Part shown: in pieces, positions 1-8,629 of the stretch
Layout: each line of letters opens with the position of its first letter
Position numbering within the stretch: the stretch's first letter is position 1
NCBI GenBank assembly: GCA_043753895.1
Contig: JAYUWK010000083.1
Coordinates: 33,920-97,919 of the forward strand
DNA from: WLMZ01 sp043753895
GTDB taxonomy: Bacteria; Actinomycetota; Acidimicrobiia; Acidimicrobiales; Ilumatobacteraceae
Length of the DNA stretch: 64,000 bases
Reading direction: 5' to 3'
The notes under the pieces: generated by a model
Databases searched by the model: none
Seen by the model: only the letters and a program-made list of their open reading frames with translations
Told to the model about the DNA's origin: nothing
Position numbers and translations under genes: made by a program

Positions 1-113
1 GTGGTGTCGGCGCGGGTGATGACGTCAGCGGCATGCAGTTCTGCGGGGCCGAAGACCCCGGCATCGACCCATGGCTGGAGCGAGGTCAGTGATGCCGGCA
101 CGGTGGGGATCAT
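1..113 (-). CDS. recD: RecD, exodeoxyribonuclease V alpha subunit (N-terminal fragment, cut by window edge)
   Basis: Reading leftwards from the ATG at 113, a frame opens (MIPTVPASLTSLQPWVDAG...) and runs off the window edge after 37 codons. Its ATG overlaps the recB TGA by 4 nt (ATGA), the usual coupling inside a recCBD operon. RecD is the 5'-3' helicase subunit of RecBCD. None of its helicase motifs lie in this fragment, so the call rests on position behind recB and on translational coupling. Confidence 0.7.
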   Translation of the reverse strand, partial: MIPTVPASLTSLQPWVDAGVFGPAELHAADVITRADT

Positions 114-3100
114 GACCGGCTCCCCATGGCAAACAGATCGTCCAACGCGCTGACGGTTGCTGTGGGCGGCTTCCACGAGAACACGCCGTGTGCCACGCCG
201 TCGACGGTCGGCGTATTCGGGCCGACCATGCCGCGCACGAACAGGTAGCCGATGCCACCGAGATGCTGATCGGGGTCGTAGGAATCGCCCAGGCGCCATC
301 GCAGATAACGATGCACCGCCACGGAGTACAACAGCGCCTGCAGTGGATAGCGATGCTCTCCCATGGCGTGCACGAGCAGCGTGGGATGATAGGCGGCGAC
401 GGCATCAGGCGTACCGGGCCGGTGGAGCCGATTGGTCTTGTAGTCGATGACGAGATAGCGGTGATCGTTGCCGTGGGGCACGCGCAGGACCGCGTCGATG
501 GATCCGTTCATCCACCCGGCGATCGTGATCGGCGCCGTCTGCGCACCGAGCTGTGCCGCGAAGGGCCGGAGCGCATCGTTGGTCGGAAGCGTGTCGAGCA
601 GAATCTCGGCGATGGCGCGAGTGGGTAGGTGACCCTGCGGGCCAGCGACGCCACCGTTGAGTGCCATGTCGAAGGTGAGCTCGGCCAGCCGGTCGGCGGG
701 AGAGAAGTCGTGAAGGCTGCGGTGATCGAACAGCGGGCCGAGTGGCGTGTGGAGTGCAGCAATGAGTCCGCTGATGATGGGCGTGGGATCCAGGCTGAGG
801 CCGGCGCGTTGCATGTGGACACGTACCAGCGAGCGCAGATCACCGGTGAGATCGGAGGCGGTGAAGTCGAGTTCTTCGAGCACGGTGTGCACGAATGTGC
901 CGAAGGTGGTTCCGGCGGCGACCTGGGCGAGGTGGGCCACGAGCAGATCTGCACTCGCCGACTCGGTGGCCGACGCCGATGGGGTGGGCGTGGTGATCAT
1001 CGTGCCGTCGGTGGACGAGGATGGCTCATCTGCTCCACCCCGGGCATGTGCTACGGGCAGGTTCCATTCGAGGTCGGATCCGTTGGTGTGTGCGTCGATG
1101 GCAGCGCTCAATCGTGTGAACGACCAACGCTTCCACGCCGGGTCGGCTATGGGGCCGCGGCCGCGAGTGGACGCAGTCGCGAGGTGGGCCTCGGCAGATG
1201 TGTCGTACCCTGCCCAGCGCGTGGGGTCAATTCGCTCGGGGAGTTCGTGCACCGCGATGGCCCCTTCGCTGGTGTATGCGAGATCGTGGATCTGTGCGAT
1301 CGCGGCTTCGGCGGTGGTGGATTCATACGGTGGGTCAGCGACGCGTAGACCGCCCCTCGCCCCGAGCCACACGTGTGGTGGGGTGTTCTCGACCGGGCCA
1401 TCACCGCTGCGATCGAGGAGAACCCGCGCGAGCGCGGAGGTGTTGGCCTTCTTCGTGGCAGCCCACCACACCTCGAGCCGATGCTGGGCGCGGGTGAGCG
1501 CAACGTAGAGCAGCCGAAGGGCATCGCCGTCGGTGTCGACCTGGGCGTGGCGTTTGCGGGCCTTCTGGTCCTGCGCGGTGGTCTTGTCGCCGGGAACGAA
1601 AGGCCCGTCGTCCCATGGCGCGACCGATGCGATGTCGAGCGTGCGATAGCCGTTCTCGTCGGTGAACGAATAGGGCCGGCGCGAGCTCGGTCGGGCCTTG
1701 AATCCGAACGGAACGAGCACGATGGGGTATTCGAGCCCCTTGGCAGAGTGGATGGTGGTGATCTGCACCGCCTTCGCATCAGAGTCGATGCGGCGCATTG
1801 TGGCCTCGCTGAGGTCATCATCCGCCGCGATCATTTCGTCGAGTACGCGAAGTACCTGCGTGGGCTCGCAGCTGTTGCCGTGCAGCGCCGACGTGAGGAT
1901 TTCCGCGACGTGGTCGAGATCGGTGAGGTGGCGATCACCATCGGGCCGGGCAAGCAGGGTGACGAGTAGCGACGAGTGCGATTTCTGTTCGTCGTAGAAC
2001 GCGGCGAGCCCATGGCGGTGCAGCCGATCGGCCATGACAGCGACCCGTTCCTGCAGACCGGCGAGTACCGCGTCGGCGCGTTCGCCGCACAGATCGAGCG
2101 GGTCGGTGGGCAGGAACCAGCCCAATGCAGCCGCACGTACCGCCGAGGCTTGGTGAGGGCGGGCTACAGCGGTGAGCAGCAGTCGCCATTGCGTGACGGC
2201 GGGCGTCTGGAGAACCGAACCGGTTCGCGTACGCACCGCGGGTATACCGCTGCGCCGCAACGCCGCAGCCACATTCTGCGCTTCGGCATGCGAGGGGACG
2301 AGCACGGCGATGTCACCGGGACGTACCTGTCGGGTGACGCTGGTTTTGTCGGCGCGCGTCGTGGTGATCGTGTCGTTGTCGAGCAGGTCGATGGTGCGTG
2401 CAACGAGGTCGTTGACGACGAGCTGGCGAACCTTGGGCATGGCCAGGTGCGACCCGTCCGCAGATATCAGATCGGGGTGCTGGGGTACGACACGCAGTTG
2501 GATGGATGGCCCGTGACCGAGGGCATTGACTGGGGCTGAGGGCGCGGCGCTGACCGGTGAGAACGCAATGCGGGGATCGCCGAGCGTGGCGCCGTCGAAG
2601 AGATGCCCGAAACCAGCGATCAACTGCTGGTCGGAGCGATGGTTCACCGAAAGGCTCCGCGCCGGAGACTCTTCGACAGCGCGAAGATAGGCGTGGACAT
2701 CGGCGCCGCGAAAACGGTAGATGGCCTGCTTCGGGTCGCCGACGGTGACGAGAACGCCCCGTGCGAACGCTCTACTGAAGACGTCCCATTGCAGGCGATC
2801 GGTGTCCTGGAACTCATCGACCAGCACGACGCCGTACCGTTGTGCGAGTTGGTCGGCTACGGCGGCACCCGTTTGGGGGTGGATGATGGCGCTGTGCAGT
2901 CCGGCGATGATGGCGTCGTAGCCGACCTCTCCGCGGGCTGACTGACGCTGTTTGATCAACTCACACGTGCGTTGTACGAGTTCGGCCCATCGCTGTGCCA
3001 TTTCGTTGAGCCCGGAGTCCGGGATGAGCCTCGAGCCGGGGTTCGAGAGCACAGCCGTGACGGCGTCGAACAGTTCGGTCTCTACCTTGCTGGGCGTCAG

Positions 3101-3679
3101 GAGATCCTTGGGTTTCGAGTTTGGCTTGCGCGGTGAGAGTGACGTGGGGTCGTTGGCGAGTTCGGTGACGAGCACATCGCGACAGACCTCGCGCACGATG
3201 TCTGAGGTGTTCTCCACGAGAATGGCATCGGGGTCACCACCAGCCCGGAGACCGAGTTGGCCGAGGGCCTGCTGACAGAAGCCGTGGATGGTCGTGATGG
3301 TGAGCTCGTCGAATCGGGTGATGGCCTCGGCGAGGCGTCGTTCGCGCGTCAGGCGTTCGTCGGGGCTGATGGGGTCGGTTTCGGTGCCGCAGAGCGCTGC
3401 GATCCATGTGTGCTCGCGGGCTGCCTGATTCGTGCCGGCCAGCGCCTGTGCGGCCAGGCTGAGCGATTCCCTGGTTCGCTCGCGGAGCTCATTGGCCGCG
3501 GCGCGGGTAAAGGTGACGACCAGAATCTGATCAACGGCAGTGCCGCGCTCGGCGATGAAACGAGCAATGAGCGCGGTGAGCGAATAGGTCTTGCCGGTAC
3601 CGGCGCTCGCCTCGAGCACGGTACGACCCGATGGCAGCGGACCGGTGATGTCGAACACGGTGTGATCGGGGGTACTCAT
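110..3679 (-). CDS. recB: RecB, exodeoxyribonuclease V beta subunit (helicase-nuclease)
   Basis: This is the 3'-5' helicase and nuclease subunit of RecBCD, which processes double-strand ends for RecA loading. At 1189 residues it matches the usual RecB length. Visible motifs are Walker A ASAGTGKT at residues 24-31, TIHGFCQQ near 130, Walker B VDEFQDTD at 287-294, VGDPKQAIYRFRGAD just after, TIHSAKGLEYPIV, and LLYVALTRAQHRLEV. A C-terminal nuclease motif (VIDYKTNRL, catalytic Asp and Lys) lies about 100 residues from the end. The ATG overlaps the recC TGA by 4 nt, and its own TGA overlaps the recD ATG. No lesion is visible, and both nuclease and helicase look active. Confidence 0.96.
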   Translation of the reverse strand: MSTPDHTVFDITGPLPSGRTVLEASAGTGKTYSLTALIARFIAERGTAVDQILVVTFTRAAANELRERTRESLSLAAQALAGTNQAAREHTWIAALCGTETDPISPDERLTRERRLAEAITRFDELTITTIHGFCQQALGQLGLRAGGDPDAILVENTSDIVREVCRDVLVTELANDPTSLSPRKPNSKPKDLLTPSKVETELFDAVTAVLSNPGSRLIPDSGLNEMAQRWAELVQRTCELIKQRQSARGEVGYDAIIAGLHSAIIHPQTGAAVADQLAQRYGVVLVDEFQDTDRLQWDVFSRAFARGVLVTVGDPKQAIYRFRGADVHAYLRAVEESPARSLSVNHRSDQQLIAGFGHLFDGATLGDPRIAFSPVSAAPSAPVNALGHGPSIQLRVVPQHPDLISADGSHLAMPKVRQLVVNDLVARTIDLLDNDTITTTRADKTSVTRQVRPGDIAVLVPSHAEAQNVAAALRRSGIPAVRTRTGSVLQTPAVTQWRLLLTAVARPHQASAVRAAALGWFLPTDPLDLCGERADAVLAGLQERVAVMADRLHRHGLAAFYDEQKSHSSLLVTLLARPDGDRHLTDLDHVAEILTSALHGNSCEPTQVLRVLDEMIAADDDLSEATMRRIDSDAKAVQITTIHSAKGLEYPIVLVPFGFKARPSSRRPYSFTDENGYRTLDIASVAPWDDGPFVPGDKTTAQDQKARKRHAQVDTDGDALRLLYVALTRAQHRLEVWWAATKKANTSALARVLLDRSGDGPVENTPPHVWLGARGGLRVADPPYESTTAEAAIAQIHDLAYTSEGAIAVHELPERIDPTRWAGYDTSAEAHLATASTRGRGPIADPAWKRWSFTRLSAAIDAHTNGSDLEWNLPVAHARGGADEPSSSTDGTMITTPTPSASATESASADLLVAHLAQVAAGTTFGTFVHTVLEELDFTASDLTGDLRSLVRVHMQRAGLSLDPTPIISGLIAALHTPLGPLFDHRSLHDFSPADRLAELTFDMALNGGVAGPQGHLPTRAIAEILLDTLPTNDALRPFAAQLGAQTAPITIAGWMNGSIDAVLRVPHGNDHRYLVIDYKTNRLHRPGTPDAVAAYHPTLLVHAMGEHRYPLQALLYSVAVHRYLRWRLGDSYDPDQHLGGIGYLFVRGMVGPNTPTVDGVAHGVFSWKPPTATVSALDDLFAMGSRS

Positions 3680-6600
3680 TCCGAGGACCCACCGTTGTCG
3701 GAGTATGTGTCGGCTTCGGCGTCGACAGCGAGGTCGGCCTCAGGCACGAACGCGTGGAAGGCTCCCCACAAGTCGTTGGCGAGCGACTCGGCTCGACCGT
3801 CGCCGTTCGGTGCAACGATGTCGTCGATGGTGAACTGACCCCACAGGAAACCCGTCGCCTCGTCGTGGAGATCGGATGCGAACGTGGCGTCATCGACGGT
3901 CCCCGTGGCGTACAAGCTGTGACTGGAGTGATCGAACAGCGGCAGCGGCTCGCGCAGCGCCAGCAGGCGGATGTTCAGCGCCGTGGTGATCAGTTGTCGG
4001 GCCGCGTCGACTCGGTCGGGGGCGGTGGTGGGAATGAGCTCGATCGGCTTTGGTTTGCCATTGCTCTCGCCACGGGTAATCACCAACGCTTGCCATGGCC
4101 GTGTTGGATCGGAGACCACCATCGCGGCGAGGTCGAGCGCTGCGGCGATCTTGTATCGCGGAGCCGGCCGCTTGAACTCCACACGGATCAGCGTGTGATC
4201 GGCGATGTCGTGTACGGTATCGATCAGGCGCACCTCGGCAGCGGGCGTCGCATCGCAGACCAGCGCCAGATCGACGGGTTCGCTGACGGTGTGCATGATG
4301 AAGCCGCGCAAATCGGGCTTCGCGTCGAGCACCAGATCGACCTCGCGCTGCACTTCGTCGAGGGCCGCATCGGCGAGCGCGCCCGGTGGCAGGCCGCCGG
4401 CCAGTTGCTGGGCGGCGCGCCAGTGCTCGAGCTGATCGAGGCCCGACTCCGAGCGATGCTGCGCCAGGAGATCGGTGCCGAGACGCCACGTGGTCAGTGA
4501 CGACACCGCGAGGGGGATGTCGTTGTCGATGTCTTCAACCCGTTGTGGGAGTCGGGCATCGACGCGGTCGTCGAGGTACGTGCGCGCAGGATGCGAACAC
4601 GCGCCGGCGAGCTGACCGAGGGTGACCGTGGCCGGTACAACGGGTGACAGCACGGGGAAGTGGTTGGGTGCGTCGGCCGCGTTGCGACGGGCGAGTGCGG
4701 CGACACGCATGTCGTCGTCGAAACTGAATGGCGTCGGTTCGGCAACGAAGTTACGTTCGTCGTAGGCCTGGCGAGGATGGTGCTGCAGTACCGGCGAATC
4801 GGGCTTTGCCACGCCCTCTGAGCTGATCGCGGGCGCTGTCTGAATGGTAGAGGCGATGACATCGAACAACTCAGAGAGTTGCACAGGCGGTGGCACAGGA
4901 CGATTCGTGGTGATGTCGCTGCCGTCGCACGTGATGATGAAGTGCTCGCCGGCGCTCATGAGTGCATCGAGGAGGAGGTGCCGGCCCTCGACGCGCGGAT
5001 CGCGCTCACCAACACATGGATGCGTGCCGAGGACATCGTCACCGTCGCTGCCGCCTGCGCGAAGGCTTGATTCGTCGAGACCCAACACGCAGACAACGCG
5101 GAAGGCAAGACTGCGCACGGGCACCATCGCGGTGACGGTGACGGCACCGGAACGAAGGCTCAGTCGGCCACGTTGCGCGCCGAGCAGGCTCTTCAGCAGG
5201 GCTCGGATGTCGGGCAGTGCCAACAACACGTTCGACGCTTTGCCGTTCACGGTGGACTGACCACGTAGATCGGCAATGGTCTCGAGTACGTGGGCGAGCT
5301 GCCAAGCGTCGTCGGGTTCGGTGGCGCACAGCGAACCGACAATGGCCGTGATGATGTCGATCCATTCGTTGGCGCAGTGTTGACCGGAGGTGGTGGAGCG
5401 GGCAATGCGGAGGCGTGCGACGAGTTCGCTCAGCAGACCGGCGGTACGCATGCTCTGTGCATCGATGTCGTCGAAGGGGACGATGTGGCTGGGGCCGATG
5501 CGCGGGCTGGGTGCAGGCATCGCAGCGCCGAGCAGGAGTCGATCGAGCGTGGTAGACCATGTGCCCGCGGTGATCTCAGCCGGAACCCAGTCGCTGCGTT
5601 GTTCGGCATCGAGGCCCCAGCTGGTGCCGAGATCGGTGACCCATTGATCGATCAGTGTGATGTCGTCGGCAGTGAGCCCCAACGCTTTGCGCACCGGAGC
5701 CAGGGCGCCTAGCCCCAACAGATCTGAGGCTGTGCACCGGCCGGAAACGATGGCAAGCAGAGCCGTGAGCGCAGCGGCTACGGGGTTCTCGGCGCCCAGC
5801 GACAGATCGCTGACCTGGACCGGCACGGGGAAGCTGCCGCGTTGGAACACCGAGGCAACGAGCGGCGCAAAACGGGCCAGATCGGGACAGATCACCACGA
5901 CCTCGTGTGGTGCGAGCGTGGCATCTGCGGCAAAGAGGTGACCGAGCGCGTCGCGAAGCACTTCGAGTTGGCGGGTGGTGCCATGACACGCGTGCACCTG
6001 CACACTGGTGTCGTCGTGACGCAATTCGAACGAGCTGTCGCCGCGGAGATCGTTGGTGATGTCGTTCTGCAATCTCGTGAGCAACGACGGAACCGCCGGC
6101 GCCGCGGCTGATGAGTCGCGCTCGTGCAGCGCGAACCGTGCAGGTACACCCTTGATCAAGGCGGTGGCCTCCATCGACGAGCGAGCCCACGAGCGCAGCA
6201 GCGGGTGCTGCACAGCGGCGGTGGCGTCGCAGTTGCCGCGCGCCACCAACCGACCCCCCAACTGTTGCCGACACGATTGCCACGCCGCAGCAGACGGATG
6301 CACGAGATAGACGTGCACGTCGCGCACAGCGGCCAACGCTTGGAGCACGCTCAACTGGCCCGGCGCAATCGCGCTCACGCCGAACAGCGCGACGCGTTCG
6401 GGAAGCCGTGGTTCGAGGCGACCGTGACGAAGATCGTTGAGCAGTTCTGGAAGCAGCTCTGCCTGTGTTGGCGTGTCGACGAGTGCTCGGACCTGGCGCC
6501 ACAACGTCGGTTGCCATAACTGGTCGGGCGGTAACGGCACCACAGCGTCGTTCTCGTCGAGCGTGCCGTCACCGTCGAGCCCGAGTTGCCAGTGCTGCAG

Positions 6601-7050
6601 GATCTGGGGCCGGTTGTTCGCGTAACGATCGAACAGGTCGGCGATACGACGCGCGGTCGCAAGGCGTCCGCGTGCCGGCACCCCATCGGCAACCAGCGGG
6701 TAGCCGGGAACACCGTCGGGCGTGGTCTCGAGCGCGGTGAGCACCGCCCAGGTGAGGTGATCGATATCCCACGGGTCGTCGTCGACGAGTCGTTGCCCCA
6801 ACGCCGCCCGCACGAACTGGCCGGGGAACACCATCTGGATGTTGGCCGACACGCCGTCGCCGCGACCAGTGGCGCCGAGGCTGAGCGCGAGCCGTTGCTG
6901 CAGCCAGTCGCGCACACCGGCGGTAGGAACCGCGATCACCTCAGACGCGAACACATCGGCCAATGGCGCAGCGAGCACCGAGACCAACGAGTCGGTCAAC
7001 GGCAAGAGGTGCGGGCCATGGTGGATGTGCAGAGCCAAGGTTTTCCTCAT
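3676..7050 (-). CDS. recC: RecC, exodeoxyribonuclease V gamma subunit
   Basis: RecC is the non-catalytic helicase-like subunit of RecBCD that splits the duplex and reads Chi. From the ATG at 7050 (MRKTLALHIHHG) the protein is 1124 residues, almost the E. coli length. The start of the mature family pattern (HHG, then L...L.......DPF-like region) and phrases such as VPTAGVRDWLQQRLA, ALFGVSAIAP, HACHGTTRQLEVL and DLARFAPLV are characteristic. An in-frame ATG at 7113 would add 21 residues that do not look conserved, so 7050 is preferred. It is the first gene of the recC-recB-recD operon. The 117 bases upstream to the mazF end hold no other gene. Confidence 0.94.
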   Translation of the reverse strand: MRKTLALHIHHGPHLLPLTDSLVSVLAAPLADVFASEVIAVPTAGVRDWLQQRLALSLGATGRGDGVSANIQMVFPGQFVRAALGQRLVDDDPWDIDHLTWAVLTALETTPDGVPGYPLVADGVPARGRLATARRIADLFDRYANNRPQILQHWQLGLDGDGTLDENDAVVPLPPDQLWQPTLWRQVRALVDTPTQAELLPELLNDLRHGRLEPRLPERVALFGVSAIAPGQLSVLQALAAVRDVHVYLVHPSAAAWQSCRQQLGGRLVARGNCDATAAVQHPLLRSWARSSMEATALIKGVPARFALHERDSSAAAPAVPSLLTRLQNDITNDLRGDSSFELRHDDTSVQVHACHGTTRQLEVLRDALGHLFAADATLAPHEVVVICPDLARFAPLVASVFQRGSFPVPVQVSDLSLGAENPVAAALTALLAIVSGRCTASDLLGLGALAPVRKALGLTADDITLIDQWVTDLGTSWGLDAEQRSDWVPAEITAGTWSTTLDRLLLGAAMPAPSPRIGPSHIVPFDDIDAQSMRTAGLLSELVARLRIARSTTSGQHCANEWIDIITAIVGSLCATEPDDAWQLAHVLETIADLRGQSTVNGKASNVLLALPDIRALLKSLLGAQRGRLSLRSGAVTVTAMVPVRSLAFRVVCVLGLDESSLRAGGSDGDDVLGTHPCVGERDPRVEGRHLLLDALMSAGEHFIITCDGSDITTNRPVPPPVQLSELFDVIASTIQTAPAISSEGVAKPDSPVLQHHPRQAYDERNFVAEPTPFSFDDDMRVAALARRNAADAPNHFPVLSPVVPATVTLGQLAGACSHPARTYLDDRVDARLPQRVEDIDNDIPLAVSSLTTWRLGTDLLAQHRSESGLDQLEHWRAAQQLAGGLPPGALADAALDEVQREVDLVLDAKPDLRGFIMHTVSEPVDLALVCDATPAAEVRLIDTVHDIADHTLIRVEFKRPAPRYKIAAALDLAAMVVSDPTRPWQALVITRGESNGKPKPIELIPTTAPDRVDAARQLITTALNIRLLALREPLPLFDHSSHSLYATGTVDDATFASDLHDEATGFLWGQFTIDDIVAPNGDGRAESLANDLWGAFHAFVPEADLAVDAEADTYSDNGGSSE

Positions 7051-7167
7051 GGTGAGCGCTCGTCGAGCGTTGGTGGCCGCCGTTCGCACGGCATTGCTGC
7101 CATTTGACCACATGGGTGCGACAACGCTGGCGGGCGCTGCACGAGTGCGCTCTGTCCTTGAGCGTGA

Positions 7168-7515
7168 TCAGAGGGCGAGGTGAAGCCGCAACGCCTCGTC
7201 AAGCGCCGCTTGCAGTTCGCTCGTCATCAGCCCAACTCGCTGGCCCACGCGCTCGACGGCGATAGAGCGCACTTGTTCTGCTTGTGCCTTGGAATCGACG
7301 GCAAGCCCCGTGATCCGGGCGGGCAGCAGCACTTGAAAGGGATAGACCCGATCGGTGTTCGACGTGACTGGCACAACCGTTACAACACCGCGGCCGAGCC
7401 GAACGGCGGTGTTGTTTGCTCCGTCGTTACTCACGACGACTGCGGGCCGTCGCTTGTCGGCCTCGCTGCCACGCACGGGTTCGAGGTCGACAAGCCTGAT
7501 CTCACCGCGATGCAT
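7168..7515 (-). CDS. MazF/PemK-family mRNA interferase toxin
   Basis: This is a small toxin of the MazF/PemK fold, predicted to cleave RNA. The preferred start at 7515 (MHRGEIRLVDLEP) gives 115 residues, typical of the family. Family features visible are the opening GEIRLVDLEPVRGSEADKRRPAVVVSND and the later VVPVTSNTDRVYPFQVLLP and EQVRSIAVERVG. An in-frame start at 7563 would place 16 non-family residues in front. It overlaps the upstream antitoxin gene by 14 nt, the normal arrangement for co-translated toxin-antitoxin pairs. Its RNA target cannot be read from sequence. Confidence 0.88.
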   Translation of the reverse strand: MHRGEIRLVDLEPVRGSEADKRRPAVVVSNDGANNTAVRLGRGVVTVVPVTSNTDRVYPFQVLLPARITGLAVDSKAQAEQVRSIAVERVGQRVGLMTSELQAALDEALRLHLAL

Positions 7516-7732
7516 CAGCTTGCCCGTCGCCGGTGGCTGCTTCCCACAATGCGCTGTCGGCACTCGTGGCCCACTCCTCCCACGCGTCCTCGTACGCAGA
7601 GCCGAGTTCGGATGCTCTGAGCAACCGAACTGCCTTGTGAAGGACTGCTGAGCGCGAAGCGAAACCTTGTCGGTCTGCGTACGTGTCGAGGAACTCGACG
7701 TCGTTGTCGGGGAGACTCACGCTGACTTTCAT
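7502..7732 (-). CDS. Ribbon-helix-helix antitoxin paired with MazF-like toxin
   Basis: This 76-residue protein has an N-terminal ribbon-helix-helix DNA-binding pattern (MKVSVSLPDNDVEFLDTYAD, then the SRSAVLHKAVRLLR helix). An acidic tail (SAYEDAWEEWATSADSALWEA) is of the type that wraps around a toxin. It lies immediately upstream of, and overlaps, the MazF-like gene. The ATG at 7732 has no Shine-Dalgarno sequence but lies 6 nt after a TAGCAT -10 hexamer, so the mRNA may be leaderless. An inverted repeat over this promoter fits autorepression by the antitoxin or the complex. Confidence 0.87.
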   Translation of the reverse strand: MKVSVSLPDNDVEFLDTYADRQGFASRSAVLHKAVRLLRASELGSAYEDAWEEWATSADSALWEAATGDGQADASR

Positions 7733-7767
7733 ACCAAGATGCTACCTTCGTTCCCACTTTGGTAGCA
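7733..7767 (-). promoter_or_regulatory. Promoter and inverted-repeat operator of the MazEF-like pair
   Basis: On the minus strand TAGCAT (plus 7739-7744) lies 6 nt before the antitoxin ATG. On the plus strand TGCTACC (7740-7746) is mirrored by GGTAGCA (7761-7767), a perfect 7-bp inverted repeat that covers the -10. This is a likely site for toxin-antitoxin autoregulation. Confidence 0.6.
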
Positions 7768-7786
7768 AGCAAGGAGGAGGCCGGCG

Positions 7787-8254
7787 TCAGTCGTCGTCGG
7801 CTTCAATCCCCAACGCAGCCATTCGAGCAACGTTGTCCTGCATGGATTGCAGGACAACCGGTCCATGCCCGTGCCACATCCAGAGCTCGCCGATGACGCG
7901 CACGGGTTCCTTCGAGCGATACGACTTCGTCGGGTTGCCCGGGAACTTCTTGTCGGTCAGATTCGGGTCATCCTCGATCGGTCCGGTCGGTTCAACGATG
8001 TAAATCCTGCCGGCGCCCTCGCCCTGCGCCAGTTCTGCCCCCCACACTGCTGCGTCCAATGTGGCGGCCATATAGACGTGGTTTGCGCTCCGAGCTGAAC
8101 CAAAGTTGGAGCGAAAGCCGGGCTCGATCAGGTCGCCGGCTTGCAACTGCGCACGTGTGCCATGGAAGTACAGAGTCGGTACGACGAACGGAAGCGGCGG
8201 CTGCCCGGTGATGGCGTCAGGCCGGTCACCGTCTGGTGATGATGATGCGTCCAC
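7787..8254 (-). CDS. arr: Rifamycin ADP-ribosyltransferase (Arr family)
   Basis: Arr transfers ADP-ribose from NAD+ to the ansa-chain hydroxyl of rifamycins and so inactivates them. The protein is 155 residues against the usual 138-143; the extra length is an N-terminal extension. Family blocks are almost canonical: YFHGTRAQLQAGDLIEPGF, then ANHVYMAATLDAAVWGAELA, then RIYIVEPTGPIEDDPNLTDK and KFPGNPTKSYRS. The GTG at 8254 lies 7 nt after a CATACT hexamer with no Shine-Dalgarno sequence, so the transcript may be leaderless. It is divergent from a DUF1905 gene. No mobile element touches it, so it looks like a chromosomal, environmental arr rather than an integron cassette. Confidence 0.93.
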   Translation of the reverse strand: MDASSSPDGDRPDAITGQPPLPFVVPTLYFHGTRAQLQAGDLIEPGFRSNFGSARSANHVYMAATLDAAVWGAELAQGEGAGRIYIVEPTGPIEDDPNLTDKKFPGNPTKSYRSKEPVRVIGELWMWHGHGPVVLQSMQDNVARMAALGIEADDD

Positions 8255-8314
8255 TGCGATGAGTATGCATGGTTCTTACCCGCTCGTGCAGCAGCGACTC
8301 CTATGCTCGCGCAT
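8255..8314. promoter_or_regulatory. Divergent leaderless promoters of arr and the DUF1905 gene
   Basis: On the minus strand CATACT (plus 8262-8267) ends 7 nt before the arr GTG. On the plus strand TATGCT (8302-8307) ends 7 nt before a GTG at 8315. Neither start has a Shine-Dalgarno sequence. In both cases the predicted transcription start falls on or next to the initiation codon. Confidence 0.5.
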
Positions 8315-8602
8315 GTGGAGCTCGAATTCAGCGGCGAGATCATCTACTGGCGTGGCCCGTCACCGTTTCATTTCGTTACCGTGCCCGACGAGCAGAGCGC
8401 CGCGATCGAGGCGGTCTCGGCGATGGTCACGTACGGCTGGGGCGTGATCCCGGTGAAGGCTCGGATTGGGAACACGGACTTCCAGACGTCACTGTTCCCC
8501 AAGGGCGACTTGTACCTCGTGCCGGTGAAGGTCGCGGTACGCAAAGCCGAGCAACTCGAACTCGGCGACCGGGTAACCATCCGCCTCAACCTCAGTATCT
8601 GA
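8315..8602 (+). CDS. DUF1905 domain protein
   Basis: This protein of about 95 residues has the DUF1905 pattern: a beta-rich start (ELEFSGEIIYWRGPSPFHFVTVP), then GWGVIPVKARIGNTDFQTSLFPKGDLYLVPVKVAVRKAEQLELGDRV. The family is often seen alone or fused to YdeI/OmpD-associated domains, and its biochemical role is unknown. An ATG at 8303 would add 4 residues but lies inside the -10 hexamer TATGCT, so GTG 8315 is preferred. A second DUF1905 gene occurs near 17 kb. Confidence 0.8.
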   Translation: MELEFSGEIIYWRGPSPFHFVTVPDEQSAAIEAVSAMVTYGWGVIPVKARIGNTDFQTSLFPKGDLYLVPVKVAVRKAEQLELGDRVTIRLNLSI

Positions 8603-8629
8603 AGGGTGCGGGACAGTCCAACGGTTCCG

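Noticed and set aside
629..1348. Long plus-strand frames opposite recB
   Set aside because: They mirror the high-G+C codon pattern of recB, lack conserved motifs and overlap a certain gene.
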